Shown one piece after another: positions 1-12,000 of a stretch of DNA of 64,000 nt; the first letter of the stretch is position 1, and the number at the start of each line of letters is the position of its first letter. Origin of the DNA: Bipolaris cookei (Eukaryota; Ascomycota; Dothideomycetes; Pleosporales; Pleosporaceae); assembly GCA_002286855.1 (NCBI GenBank), contig NRSV01000040.1:282226-346225 (forward strand), in the 5' to 3' direction. A program made the position numbers and the translations under genes. The notes beneath the pieces were generated by a model. The model was not told the origin of the DNA. It ran no database searches and saw only the letters and a program-made list of their open reading frames with translations.

Positions 1-222
1 TGCGCTTCTCATTTTCCTGCTCGCGATGCAGTCCTTTGAGACTGCGCTGGATGTTGCCTTGGTGGCGGCCGGTCGCTTCGTGCTGCGCGCGTTCAAACTT
101 TGTGTCTTTTACATAGGTGGAGCAGAACTTGCACCAGTATTTTGGCTAGGATTTTGTTAGTCGCTAATGCGCAAGTAGGTGGTTCTTATTATACTCACCG
201 TTGACTTCCAATACTCGGCCAT
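1..222 (-). CDS. WBP4-like U1-type zinc-finger splicing protein, 5' end only
   Basis: Partial gene cut by the left window edge. The start codon lies at 220-222; exon 1 (199-222) encodes only eight residues, MAEYWKST. A 53-bp intron (146-198) has a GTGAGT donor, a CTAAC branch point and a TAG acceptor. Exon 2 (145 down to the edge) continues PKYWCKFCSTYVKDTKFER. The visible product has a U1/matrin-type zinc finger, C-x2-C, 13 residues, H-x5-H, placed directly after an M-A-[ED]-Y-W-K-S start. That start plus finger is the hallmark of WBP4/FBP21, a spliceosome-associated protein that uses the finger for RNA or snRNP contact. Any WW domains would lie outside the window. Family assignment rests on the first 56 residues only. 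Confidence 0.75.
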
Positions 223-890
223 AATGAAGTGTCGAGTGGAGAATGCGACATCACGAAGTTGCCAAAGCTTGAGTTTTGGTGCACGGACCAGGGCTCGGTG
301 GTCCGCTCCACAACGTGGGAGCGCACTGTCCATGATGACATTCCACCATGCCCGAGTGGTATTTATTTATTGCATACTCTGATGACTCTTACATCATCCC
401 TGTTCACGAGTTGAATGTCACTTTAGCCAAATATCAAAATGAGACTGCTTTCCTAGTTCGAATTTGGTAAGTTAGATAATCACGGCAGGCATGAAATCAG
501 CATCGATTTGTAGCAGCGGAGGTATCATATAAAGTGCGGGTTTAAGTTCAACCCTTCAGGAAGAGCGAGCCTTTCTGTGAGCATCAATTGCAGATGAATA
601 GCGCCTTAATGAGCACCTTGTCGAATTTAGTGTCGAAACTACACAATACATCCATGGAACAATAGCCCAACGAGCACAATTTGGACTGTAAAGACGATGT
701 GTACATATTTGCCAAATGTTCGTAGCACTCTCATTCCCGTCATCATACCATCCAATGCAATCCAGTCCCTTGATTCCATCTCTAATCTATAGAGCCAAGA
801 CTGACAAAGAAATGGAGAAAAACGTCTAATACGCCCCTCTATCCAAACGTCCATTTTGGTGTCATTGCCCGTCAATCACTTTCCTTAAAA
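223..890. other. Intergenic, shared upstream of zinc-finger gene and 3' side of MFS gene
   Basis: About 670 bp between the start of the WBP4-like gene and the stop of the MFS transporter. Short open frames here have no recognisable protein features. It should hold the promoter of the zinc-finger gene and the transporter 3' end. I see no RNA gene. Confidence 0.5.
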
Positions 891-2547
891 TCAAAACTTT
901 ACAGGATACCTCTCCCGTACCACCTTGCCATATCGATATAGCAGCGCAGGAACGGGGATAAACGCCACAGCAATAAATCCCAATATGCTATTCCTCCATC
1001 CCAGACCCAACTTCTCATACATCAGTGGCCCGCTGAGCGGCAATAAAGCGCCGACGAGACAGCGGAGAGCCGACATGGCGGCCACAGCCGACGCAGCGTA
1101 CTGGGGGAAACAATCAATCATGTAGGTTTGTAGGGGCGCGTAGAGACCCATGAGACCGAAACCGAATGGGACGAGTGATGCAATTGGAACGATCCAGTGG
1201 ACGTGATATTGAGCTGTCCAGCCATGCCTATGTATATCCGTTAGCATTCGAATCGAGACGTGAGCGAAAAGAATCTTACAAGAAGAACGAGATCGGAATC
1301 ATAAGACCAAAGAATACGCAAGCCGGCAACCGCATTTCCGGCTCGTAAACACCCTTGTTCTTCTTCGTGAGCCGGATAATCGTTGCGTCGCTAGTCCTAG
1401 CAACAAATGCAACACCAAAGCAGTTTCCCACGCCGATACCCAGGTATGCCAGACCCGTCACTTCAGGAGACCAGTCATATGTGTCGATGAAGACGGGAGT
1501 GAGACTTGTGAAGAGCATCATAAGGAGGCCAAATACAAAAGATATGTAAAGCGAGCAGAACAGCACAATCGGCGACTTGACAAGCATCTGCACCGTGCGC
1601 GTGATGCTGTTGCAAAGACTGCGCTTGACACTCATGGCCTCCACGCCCTTTTCGTACGTCATGATATTCTGGAGCTCAGGCCGATCCAACTCTTTCCGGA
1701 GCCGCAGCGTCTTGCGCTGCAGAAGAACAGGGTGATACGTCTCAGAGCTGAAAGCGAAGAGACTACCCGTCAAGACACATCCCGCAATGAGAATAATCCA
1801 CATGTTCCAGCGCCATCCGATGCGCTGCGCGATGAAGCCCCCGCAGATTGGCCCGATAATTGGTCCAAAGAGGATAGCCAGGGATGAAATGGATACTGCG
1901 AGTCCGCGCTTCGCAGTCACAAAGATATCCGCAATGATGCCTGTCCCGATGGTAAGACACGGGCTCCCACTCACACCGGCGAGAAACCGCATGGCGATGA
2001 GACTACCGAGGTTCGGTGCGAGTGCGCATCCTAAGGTAAAACCGCACCAGGCGACGCTCGAGCAGTTGAGCACCCAGTAGCGTCCGTAGAGCTCGGAGAG
2101 CGGGCTGAGGAAGACGAGGCCAACTGAGAAGCCGAGCACGTAGACGCTAACGGTTAGGGAGGCTAGTATCTGTGATGTGTTGCCGAATTCCGCGTCGATG
2201 AAGGGTGTGGCGGGTGCGAGGATGGATGAAGAAACGGGGCTGAGGGTTGTTAGGCATGTTACTAGGATTAGTAGCAGCCACTTCTTTGCTGTAGAGAAGT
2301 TTCTAGGGTTCGCGGGGTCTTCTTGGAAGTCCCAGCCTACGAAATTGTTGTCGAGGTCCGATAGAGGGTACTTTTCAATGAAGATTTCGTTTTGCATGAT
2401 GTCATCATCTTTTGAGGAGCCTTTTTCAACGTCTTTGCTTGTATTGCTGTCGATTTTATGGACTTCCTGGGGTATTTTTTTAGCTCCATGTTGCGTTGAA
2501 AAGATTCTTGATAGCATATTGGAATAACGATATTCAATCTTCGTCAT
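891..2547 (-). CDS. MFS transporter, DHA1 drug:H+ antiporter type
   Basis: Two exons, 1280-2547 and 891-1227, give 534 residues. The 52-bp intron (1228-1279) has GTAAGA, a GCTAAC branch point and ATAG. About 90 hydrophilic N-terminal residues precede the first of roughly twelve hydrophobic segments. Family marks are the motif-A-like LSPLSELYGRYWVLN after TM2, the RFLAGVSGSPCLTIGTG segment of TM4, and the DHA1 motif C FGPIIGPICGGF in TM5; a long cytoplasmic loop with LRKELDRPE separates the two halves. Such proteins expel toxic compounds or polyamines across the plasma membrane by proton antiport; the substrate cannot be told from sequence. The ATG at 2547 gives the full N-terminus; a second ATG ten codons later is possible. 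No biosynthetic cluster surrounds it. Confidence 0.9.
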
Positions 2548-4659
2548 ACTGGCACTAAAATACTAATCGATGGATCTTGGGTGGTTTGCATACCTTTTCT
2601 GCTACCTCATCTTCCCTCTCCGAGTCCGAGATGTACGTATCCGAACTATACGTCGACAATACCGCTGTATCTGAGCCACTGCTGGAGTGCGGTCGATTCT
2701 CTTCTGGTAAAGCAGCCATCTCGACAGCCACAACTACAGTACTCTCTACGGTATTTTAGGTATCAAATCCTTTGAAAACAAGTTTCTTGGCACAATTGCT
2801 TTGAAATAACAATCACAAGCAGTGAAACATGAAGTGAAGAACTGGAAAGCTGCCTATCCCCACTGTCACGACCATTTTATATGGCAACTAAACCCCCGGC
2901 CAAGCAGTGACCTTTCCTGCTGTATCAAGACACGGTATACGATATGCCATCTCACAGAAAGCATCCCAGGAGATATCCCAGAAAGCACCGAGAACATAGG
3001 AAGTATTTCCAGAACCAGGCTGGTATCACGGACGCACCGACGCATGATCATTCAAATCAACTAGCTGTCATCACGGAGACACCGAACCCACGAACGCACG
3101 TTCAACACCTCGACACAACTCACACATTCATCCATGTAGAAAACGAACGACAAGGATCTCATACACATTCACAACGAACGGGTCTCACCTCCGACCGTGA
3201 GAAAGAGGCGAAGGCTCACCATACCACTAGGATGCACGGTCATGTATCCGCTGGGCACTCGTGCACGAGCAACAACCCATTACTCTCACCAAGACACACA
3301 CACACGAAACGTACTCTAGTATGAAAAAGGATAGAGTCCTTGGGGCCTAGAACAAAAAGTGAAATGTCACACAACCGCTACGAGTGGCAAGCAAGGGTTC
3401 AAAAAAAAAGTTCCGTCTATCACTTACCATTCAGACCCCCAATATTCCCCATTGAACAAAATAGACCCATGCATAGTCAGCAAATCTAGAAATAGCCCGC
3501 TTACTCTTTTTTCCGGTGGCGTCCCCAGCTTCCACCCATACATAGATAGCGATTACGGGGCCCCGTCCCGGATGTGGCGGAGCCAAAGTTTAAGGGACCT
3601 TGTTTATGTTCCAAACACGGGTTTTTGCCCATGTCCGTGCCACATATTTTTTTCCCCTGCCGCAAAGCCACAACACACAGGCCCCCTTCCGATTCCCATT
3701 GTCTTTTGTCCTATTTCCCCGTATCATGACCTAAGAGAGACATCAGAGAGAAAAGAGAGTAGAGAGACTTGTATCCAAACTCTCTTTCTTTTTTTATATG
3801 TATTACGAGCTAGTTGACGGAACTATTGAAAAATTCCTGATTTGTAGATTTCTAGCGTTGGGCTTTGAAATCGAGACTGGAGGACAAGGAAGGGAAGGGG
3901 GGATACCTAGGAAGAACGTTAGTACTAACTTGGCGTGAACACCTAGGCACGGACCTCCCCAACCTCCCCTTCGACTTTTTTTTGTCTGTCTGGAAGGGTT
4001 GCTGCTGTTCATGTCAGATGGCCAGAAAACTTAAAGTGCACATCAAGTATCGAGGCTTTCCCCTTGTTCAGGATTGTTCGTGACACGTCTCAAGGCTGGT
4101 TGCAGCACACACACACATGTCAAGTATCAAAAGCGATGTTCTGTGGCATGTCCGACACATCAGTAAACCGCATCTCCACATCAATGGCGGAAAGAGGATG
4201 GTCTTTTCCACGGGTCGCTTGTTTTGCCTGCAGCAACTGCTGCTTGGCATTTATCTAGTGCTTACCTGCTGTGGTTCTAGAAGACCAGCGTTCCAGGATG
4301 ACAGTCGTCTAATGACACTGTCAGCGTTTAGTATTTGCCCAGACCCAAACGAGTACCATCACTTCACGGAGCCTTCAGCGTTGCAGATGTGTTGATTAAA
4401 GTTTTTTGCCACGTGCAGCTCGGAACATGCCTATCCACACCGGCATTGTCTCCGACCATATTTATCTGACAACCATGACACTAACGTACGTACAATACTT
4501 TGGATAAAAAAAGCTTCAAGGAGCCGAAAAACAGAGTCTACCAACAGCGCCAGACAAGCAATCAGTCATCCGCCCTAAACCATTCTTGCACCGCCCGTTT
4601 TGATTAACCCAGTACATAGGAGATCAAGGTAAACCTTGAATATCTTGTGCAAGCGAGTC
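2548..4659. other. Intergenic, 2.1 kb, no gene seen
   Basis: Lies between the MFS start and the 3' end of the bHLH gene. Open frames such as 2944-3324 and 3359-3817 are rich in His, Thr and Arg because of CA/CACA-rich DNA, and show no domain or splice-consistent extension. The proximal part should hold the transporter promoter. Confidence 0.5.
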
Positions 4660-6009
4660 CTATCCGCTAAGAAGGTCTTTCACACTCATACCCCTTGCGC
4701 CGCTCCAACTTCGGCGATCCGTGTTTAGCATCATCAGGGCTTCGGTGGCTTCTTGATCTTCCCGATCGGCTTGCGGCTTGAGTGCTGGTGATGTGAGGGA
4801 GAATTGTGCCGATCCATGTGAAGAACCCGGAGCTGCGACTGGCCCCGTACTAGGAGGGCCGGTATGAAATGGATTGCTGAAGTATGTGGCCGTTGGTGTT
4901 TGAGCACCAAATGCAGGCGAAGGGTGGATAGTCGGCGAAGTTACAGTGGAGCGACTTGACGATGGGGCAAGCGAGTAATGGTGTGGGTCGGATGGTCGCA
5001 ATGCGGGGGAGGGGTTTGCCGAGTAGTGCCCGTTGTGATCGTGGGGCATGATCGCCGGGGATGTGGTGGTGGAGTGGGTATATACGCTTCGGTCTGATGG
5101 GCAGATTGCAGGCGAGACATTTGCGAAAGAGTACCTGGACTGGGAGGGTTGCTCGACATAGGTAGGTGATACAGCATCCTCCATTTCTTCGTCCTGCCCC
5201 CTGTCGTCTTCATCCTCGTCGTGAATTTGTCTAATAGGTGGTGGGGGCAGTGAAGATGTAGAGGATGATGGCGAGTCGCGTCGTGAGTTTGCAGTCTTGA
5301 GATCCGAGACACACTGCTCTAGATAGCGCATGTACTCAATAGACGCCTTTGAGCTGTTAGCGCATGCGGACGCGTACTGTAGAATACAAATACATACCTG
5401 CAGTATGGCAAGCTTGTGCATTTCCTGGCCCCTACAAGCCGGGATCATGTCTTTCAACACGCCGAATTCTTCATTCATCTTGGACCGTCTCCTTCGCTCA
5501 ATCAAGCTGTGTGCCGTTTTTCGTGCAATCTTGCGTCCAGTGGCAGTGGTGTTACTCGCCTGCTTTTTCTTGCCGCCATTGATGGTTGCGCTTGTGGCCT
5601 TTGCATTTTGCGATTGCACTGAAGCCTTGGGTGACTCTTGGGTGTTCCTGGGCTTCATCTGGATGATCTTCCGCGACCGAGTAGGCGGAGGAGGGAGAGA
5701 ATAGTCGTCCCTGGTAACAATGCTGTGTTGAGCTGTGTTGCTGGAACGCTTGCGCGAATGGCTTGACTTGGATGTCGCTACTGGGGACGATGGAGACGGT
5801 GGCCTGTATGAGGAGTCTGAGGCATTTTCTGAGGGACCTGAGGAGCTAGCTACACTGCCTCTACCACGCAAGGCCGCAGGCGGTAAGTCGAAGCTGCTCT
5901 CCAATTGGGGGGCGTTGGCGGCATTTTTGCCTGTAATGTCGGTCGATGGCTGTGGAGTAGGCGGGAGGTTTGGGCGAGGCATGATTGGGGTGGAGAGACG
6001 CTCGCTCAC
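4660..6009 (-). CDS. bHLH transcription factor
   Basis: Two exons, 5398-6009 and 4660-5346, encode 432 residues. The removed segment 5347-5397 is 51 bp with GTATGT, a GCTAAC branch point and AAAG, so reading through also stays open. Splicing joins MHKLAILQ to ASIEYMRYLEQ and creates a canonical basic helix-loop-helix: the basic/helix-1 part is HSLIERRRRSKMNEEF, the loop is IPACRGQEM and helix 2 is KLAILQASIEYMRYLEQ. The E-R-x-R-R pattern predicts E-box (CANNTG) binding as a dimer. The rest is low-complexity Ser/Pro/Thr sequence with repeated blocks such as SPAxxPSD, and an acidic patch after the bHLH. It resembles fungal Esc1-like bHLH regulators; target genes are unknown. The leader upstream of 6009 is GC-rich. 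Confidence 0.88.
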   Translation of the reverse strand: MSERLSTPIMPRPNLPPTPQPSTDITGKNAANAPQLESSFDLPPAALRGRGSVASSSGPSENASDSSYRPPSPSSPVATSKSSHSRKRSSNTAQHSIVTRDDYSLPPPPTRSRKIIQMKPRNTQESPKASVQSQNAKATSATINGGKKKQASNTTATGRKIARKTAHSLIERRRRSKMNEEFGVLKDMIPACRGQEMHKLAILQVCICILQYASACANSSKASIEYMRYLEQCVSDLKTANSRRDSPSSSTSSLPPPPIRQIHDEDEDDRGQDEEMEDAVSPTYVEQPSQSRYSFANVSPAICPSDRSVYTHSTTTSPAIMPHDHNGHYSANPSPALRPSDPHHYSLAPSSSRSTVTSPTIHPSPAFGAQTPTATYFSNPFHTGPPSTGPVAAPGSSHGSAQFSLTSPALKPQADREDQEATEALMMLNTDRRSWSGARGMSVKDLLSG

Positions 6010-9000
6010 GAGACGTCTTCAGGATGCATCGAGGGGAATAGGAAGCTCGGGGAGTGGCTGTGAGGGGGGGACAAAGCGATAAAAACAACGTATGGCGCAC
6101 ATTATCACTGTCCGGGGGTGTCGCGTGGGCTCTTTTGTATCGCAGCTTGAACAAGCACGACCACGCGGTGTCCTGCCCCCTCGTGATTGGCTGGCCGGAT
6201 AGGTCAATCGTTGGTGCCGGTCATCTCACCTCGAATGAGAGCGTCACAACAGGAGCGTGGGCGTCGTAATCATCATTTGTAGGCCTTTGGGAGAGCGCAT
6301 TCTCTTGAATGAGTGGACCTAACGGCAGACATGGACGAGTTGCAGCCAGTTTTGCTGATGCTCAACCTCAACCTTGAGCACGTGCTTGCCTCTCCCCTCC
6401 GCCGACCGCTCATTTGGCAGTCTAGCGAGCTTTTTGGTGTGCAGACAAGAAAATTACCCGGAAGAATTGATGGAATCATCCCATGATGCCTATTATCGCA
6501 TGAATGGAACAGTTTGGGGGCGCATGGGCTCAATCGCATGTGAAGACGGTGGTTAGCATTGAACCCTGAGTTCCTGGTGTTGGCGGACCGCGACGACAAT
6601 CGCCCCACCGTTGGGGCGTGACATTGTAACCCCAGATACGGGCATGTGCTCGAGTCAGGTGTCATACTTGAGCTATGACACATGAATCTTGTCTAGCTGT
6701 CCATCTAGGTGTCTGCGGGTGATTTGTATTACTACTTTACTATTCAGACTCTAAAAGTACCATGGTGGCTGCCAATTTAGTAGGGAAGACAAGTTAATCT
6801 TATTTGGTAGGGGAAAATTGACGCATATCAAAGGATTTGTGTCATAGTGAGGCTCTTTTGGTGAATCAACCTCGTCCTACTCCTCCAAATGGGACATGTC
6901 CACAAGGCTGGCTATATACCCTGCACCCCTTCTACCTCTGTGAAAGCAACATGGTGGTGTCTCATGGAATTCATACACCCATGGTCCAAATTCCACGACC
7001 ACGCCATCTCAGTTTGAGTGACCTATAGATATGATAAAAATTGCCTCATCTTGAACTCTCGGAGATATTTGGTTGAAGCGTGTCCGAGAAGCACAACTTG
7101 CGTCTCCTTTTCATGTGACAACCATCTCGGTTCCTATTTCCGATGTCACGTATCTCAGACTACATGCTTGGCACCCTGAATCACGCCATTTGAAGTCTAG
7201 AGTAACACCGAGCCGTCAATTATGTAGCTTTGCGTCTTCTTTTTGTCAAGCATATATCCACTGTCAAGCCTCCATATGTGACCGTTTTTTTCTTCAGCAA
7301 ATCGCAAAGGGACTATGTCTGATCGCTCTGGAAACCATGATCAAAGGGTCTCAGAATCGAGCGAGCAACTCCACAAGGTACTCAAATTCCCAATACATGC
7401 CACTCCTTTCGTAGCTTCGGTGAATTATGTATACTTACCCTCTACCGGTAGTGCATGATACATACTACGTCGCACTCCTCAATATTCTTGATAGCCGCGA
7501 AAAACACTTCATTCAAACTCTCTTGGGTACAAAGACCGTAGTGTAACATCAAGAATTCATTGCACAGAACTTGACATGGGTTGTTTGAAGAATTAGTTCT
7601 ACCCTCACGCGCTGGAAGCAAGAGCCTGAAAGAACTATAGAGATGGTAAATCTTCTTTCAAAGACGTCGCCAAAAATGAGAAGAGCAGACATTGTGCAAC
7701 TAAATCTCTTCGACGAAAAGCACTGATTCCATGCAAAATATGACGTTCTGATCGAGCGTCACTCCTCACCCCCACTTACATATCCTTAAGCCAAAGGAAT
7801 TTCAATACAGTCTTGATTGACTTGTCAGAATCACTGGTTGAAATCACTCCGACCAGCTTAGCCACCAAGCCAACTACAATAGGAAGACATACAAAGATAA
7901 TATGCATACATTGGCATTGAAATCTCTTTTCTCTAACATTTCCCTAATCAATGCAAAAAGCACTAACCTGAAGCAACTAACACCACTTCCTACTCTGATA
8001 AAAGTTACACGACAATAATCAATCTTCTCGATGAAAGACGAGATTTTGTTTCTTATGTGCGCGTAGCATCTCTGATAGAAAGTAAAAGCAGCAAACTTCT
8101 GTACCGGAATCTCTAAGCCATTCGTGTTCACTCTATATGAATTTATCAAAGCCCGTATTAGCCGGTATTGGGAACTTAGTAGAGCGGTCTGAACAGTCGG
8201 TACCATCTTTAATTTAGAGAGGGACAGTAACAAATGCACGTGATAAAGCAAAACATATGAGTGAAAGAAGATGTAGACGTTTTACGCGTGGTGCGTAGAC
8301 AACAATGATTAGCTGTTTATCCTAGAGGCCCCTTTATCTCGTTTGAATAACGTGGAGACACACAGTGCAAATGCACCTAATCAGTCTTCCAAGTCAATCA
8401 CCTTGTTCCTTGGAACTACTTCTTCAGTAGTGTGTGATTCTCAAAGTACTCATCCGAACCTCAAAAATGTACTAGAATATCTTACCTTTTATTTATCTTC
8501 TTCTCACACTCCCACATCCCACATCCCACATCTTTCTCTCTTTTCGCTATTAACCCCTCCTTCAATCCCTCTTCGATATACATACTAGTAGTAGCAAAAC
8601 TATCTAAGCTAATACATTAGACTCTAACTCAAAATTTCGATCACCCACAAATTCACTCCGTACGGTAATCGTAGTTGCATTCAACTCAGCGGCGTTACGA
8701 CCCGCACATGCATTGATTTGCAACCCAAGATATCCCAGTCCTATTCCATGACCCGGCCTGCTACCAAATAATACGCACTACACTAGGTCCAGACCCAGAA
8801 TCATGTCTGCTTGATTTATACATGTTGCTTGCAGCGCTGCGTCTACCAAAACAGCAAAGTGCACGAAACCCTGGAAGTAGCTGAAGCTATATGAGTTCGT
8901 GTCGCGCAGGTAAATACTGTTTACCGAGCTTGTTTCTGTTCATTTCCTTTGTTCCAAACGAGCCCAAGATGAGCCTAGCCCATAGGCTCATAGTATATAT

Positions 9001-12000
9001 ATATATATAATCTGAGTTGCTCCTATTCTGTATAGGACAGTGACCTAGTAAAAATATCACCTAATCTACTCTAACCAGGAGCTATTTTCCTCCACAACAC
9101 TTCTTTGAAACCCGCACAGGTAAAAGTTTCATTTGTTTCTTATAAAGACGATAAGTCCATTGGTATATTACTATAAAGATAGGTTGCAGTGTATGCTATA
9201 GGAGCAAGCGCGTGTTTCAAAAACGCTATAGCATAAGGATGACCCATTTTTACCGAGTTTTTCCCTGGGCATACAAAAAAACCCGGCGTTTATACCTCGC
9301 ACAATGACATGGAATGAGAAATCTCTGTTCTGCAGTTCGTGATGTAACACACATGTATTCAACTTGGAGAATAAATGAAGCGGCTATCTAGCTGCTTGAC
9401 GTCAACAAAATGAGGAAGCAGGTGTTGCACAGCTACTCGATCTTTATCGAATTTCGCATAATGCGTTTATATAACGCAAAGACATGACTATTACCCGATC
9501 CTAGGTGCGTCGGTGTGCGTGTTTAGTCCGGCTTCCACTGTCGGCGTTTAGCCATGATGCCACTACGGCGGTGAGCGCCTCACATAACATATGTAACTAA
9601 CAGTGATGCTCCAACAAAACTGTAGATCAAGAGGATATGAAGAGCCGGATTATAAACTAGAAAAGTGGGGGCTAGTCTGGGTTAATCCAAGAAACTTGAA
9701 ATGGGCATTCCAACTATCGCAGATCTGTGAATCCGAGAAATGCGTTTGAGATACCCTACCGCAACCATATAATAGAAATAGGCGGCTGGATGCGTACTAT
9801 AACGTAAAACTACCAAAGAAACACTATATGAACCATGCATGAAACCCCCCCCAAAAAAACTATCTTACCACACAGACACCCTCGGATCCGACACCAAGGA
9901 AAGAAGAATAAAAACGTCCCGACCAAAAAAAAGACGAGGCAAGGCCGATTTCCCCACACTACCACGATTCTAATCCAAGAGTTCCACCCTGTATCGCGTG
10001 ATCACCTGCATAATTTTGGCGCCCGTATATATAGATGTGTGTCAGAGTTTGGAAAGTCGATCTCATCAATGATCAGTACCGTAGCCTTTTTTCAGACCGC
10101 AGAGAATAAAAAAGAACCAAAAAAAGAAAACCGAGATGCATAGACAAAATCGACTGCCGAAACCTGCAATCTAGCAGCAGCATAACATAGCCCAACGCAA
10201 AGAAAAAAAAGAGGCTGGATAGATTAGGGTGCGGGGTACTTGTTACCTAGACGGAAAAGGGAATAGAATGAAGGGAATTAAGGCGGCCTACGATGCAAGT
10301 TCGGTACTTTGTTTAATAGTAGAAACCTTGAATTTTGCTCGGCGCAAGCCCAGAAAGTTTGACCATCAGTTCCGTTTCTTGTCGGGGTGTCACCAGTGTT
10401 CCGTAAAATGCCGAATACTCACATTGGACTAGGAAAGCCCGTACATACATCACGCGGTGTTGAATATCGCCTCACTGCTATACCGGGTGGACCCAAGACT
10501 AAACATCGGTGAGGCGGCTTAGGTCGAGCTGATGAGCTACTGTTGTGCGTGTTGGGACACCCAAACGTAATCAATGACTGCTTTTAGTGACAGCCAAGCT
10601 TCATCTCGTAGTCGTTGCTTGACACGTGCCGCCAACACCATCAATACCATACAATCTTGCGGTAAACATATGTAGTCGACCGTTGCATTTTGTCTTTTTC
10701 AGCTTGTCGCCATCCCCACAAGTCATATTGCTATTGGCGGCCGGATGTTGGGAGATGCCCCCGGCAGCAAGTATAATCGAGCATCATAGAGCACAGTCGC
10801 TTTCGTGTCGCTCAATTCCTACAAAAGGAAGAAAGACCGTTGTGCGCATCTCTGCGGGTAGCATGTCGATGCGGGCCATGGAGATCTCTGTCGCTTCATT
10901 CAAGTTTGCTGGATTATTGGAAGATATAAGTGGGAATTCTCTCAAAGAAAGGCATGATTGACAGGCGTGGAAGCAGGTACAGGGAATGGGAACCGCCGCC
11001 TCGGATAGTAGCGAACGACATGCAGAGGACCTTGACTTTGCTCACCGTCTTTCAGAGAATCAACATTTGAGCGCGGCAACCGAGGGTCCTCCCGTTGCTG
11101 GAACAACATGTTCAGCGAATGGATCATGTTGATTTTGTACTGGTGGCTTACAGAACCTCGTGCAACATGCATGCTTCAACCTTGCACCTAGGAAATATAG
11201 CGGTGGACAAGAGAAGCTATGACGCGGATACAGGTCCCAACTGTCAAGATGTAAAACTGCTTGTCAATGCGTAATGCTGGCGAGTGAAGCCCTGCTGCTC
11301 GTGTGCTCGCTAAGTGAACAAGCTTGTTCCCTTTAGCATGACTCACCGCTCAAAAGGTGTTTTTTTTTTGACCAACCGGCGGCTATCGACTCGTGAGCGA
11401 GCGCATTTACAGAAAAAGCTCTAGTGGTTAGAGGCAACATTCACAGACTCAACAAAGCAGCTGATTCTGCCTCGTGATTGACTGTGGGTTTTTGTATTGT
11501 TTAAGTCTTCATTCAAGTTGTAAGCGTTTCAACTATGCAGTCGAAGCGGTCAAATCGGGTGTCAATAAATCGCCGGCGGTAACAAGGCCGATCGATAGAG
11601 GCGACGCGCGGGGCGAAGCGGATCCAGGATCACAGTGAAGGCAGCCATCGGACGTCAGCCCAAGACTGCCATGGGTCGTCGGCGAGAAAGGTGTACGTAC
11701 GTATTGCGCGTTACATGGATCAATTCGTCCGTGATGTTGAGACAAAGCTTCGCCACAGGGGAAGTTATTGAAGTCTCGCTTGTGGCGACATCCCTGCAAG
11801 GTAGATCATAGCTGGTAAGAGGGCATGTGACTCGGAGCGCCCATGCCAAGAGTGTGCACCGCCACAACGCCACACCACTAGAAAACCCAGCTGCGCAAGC
11901 AGTGTATTACGTTCGGAACGGGTGAGCGATATTTTGGGTGGTGCGTTATGCAGCTAGACAGCTCGCAGGTAGGCGGCAGCTGCACTAAGCCTGCAGTGTC

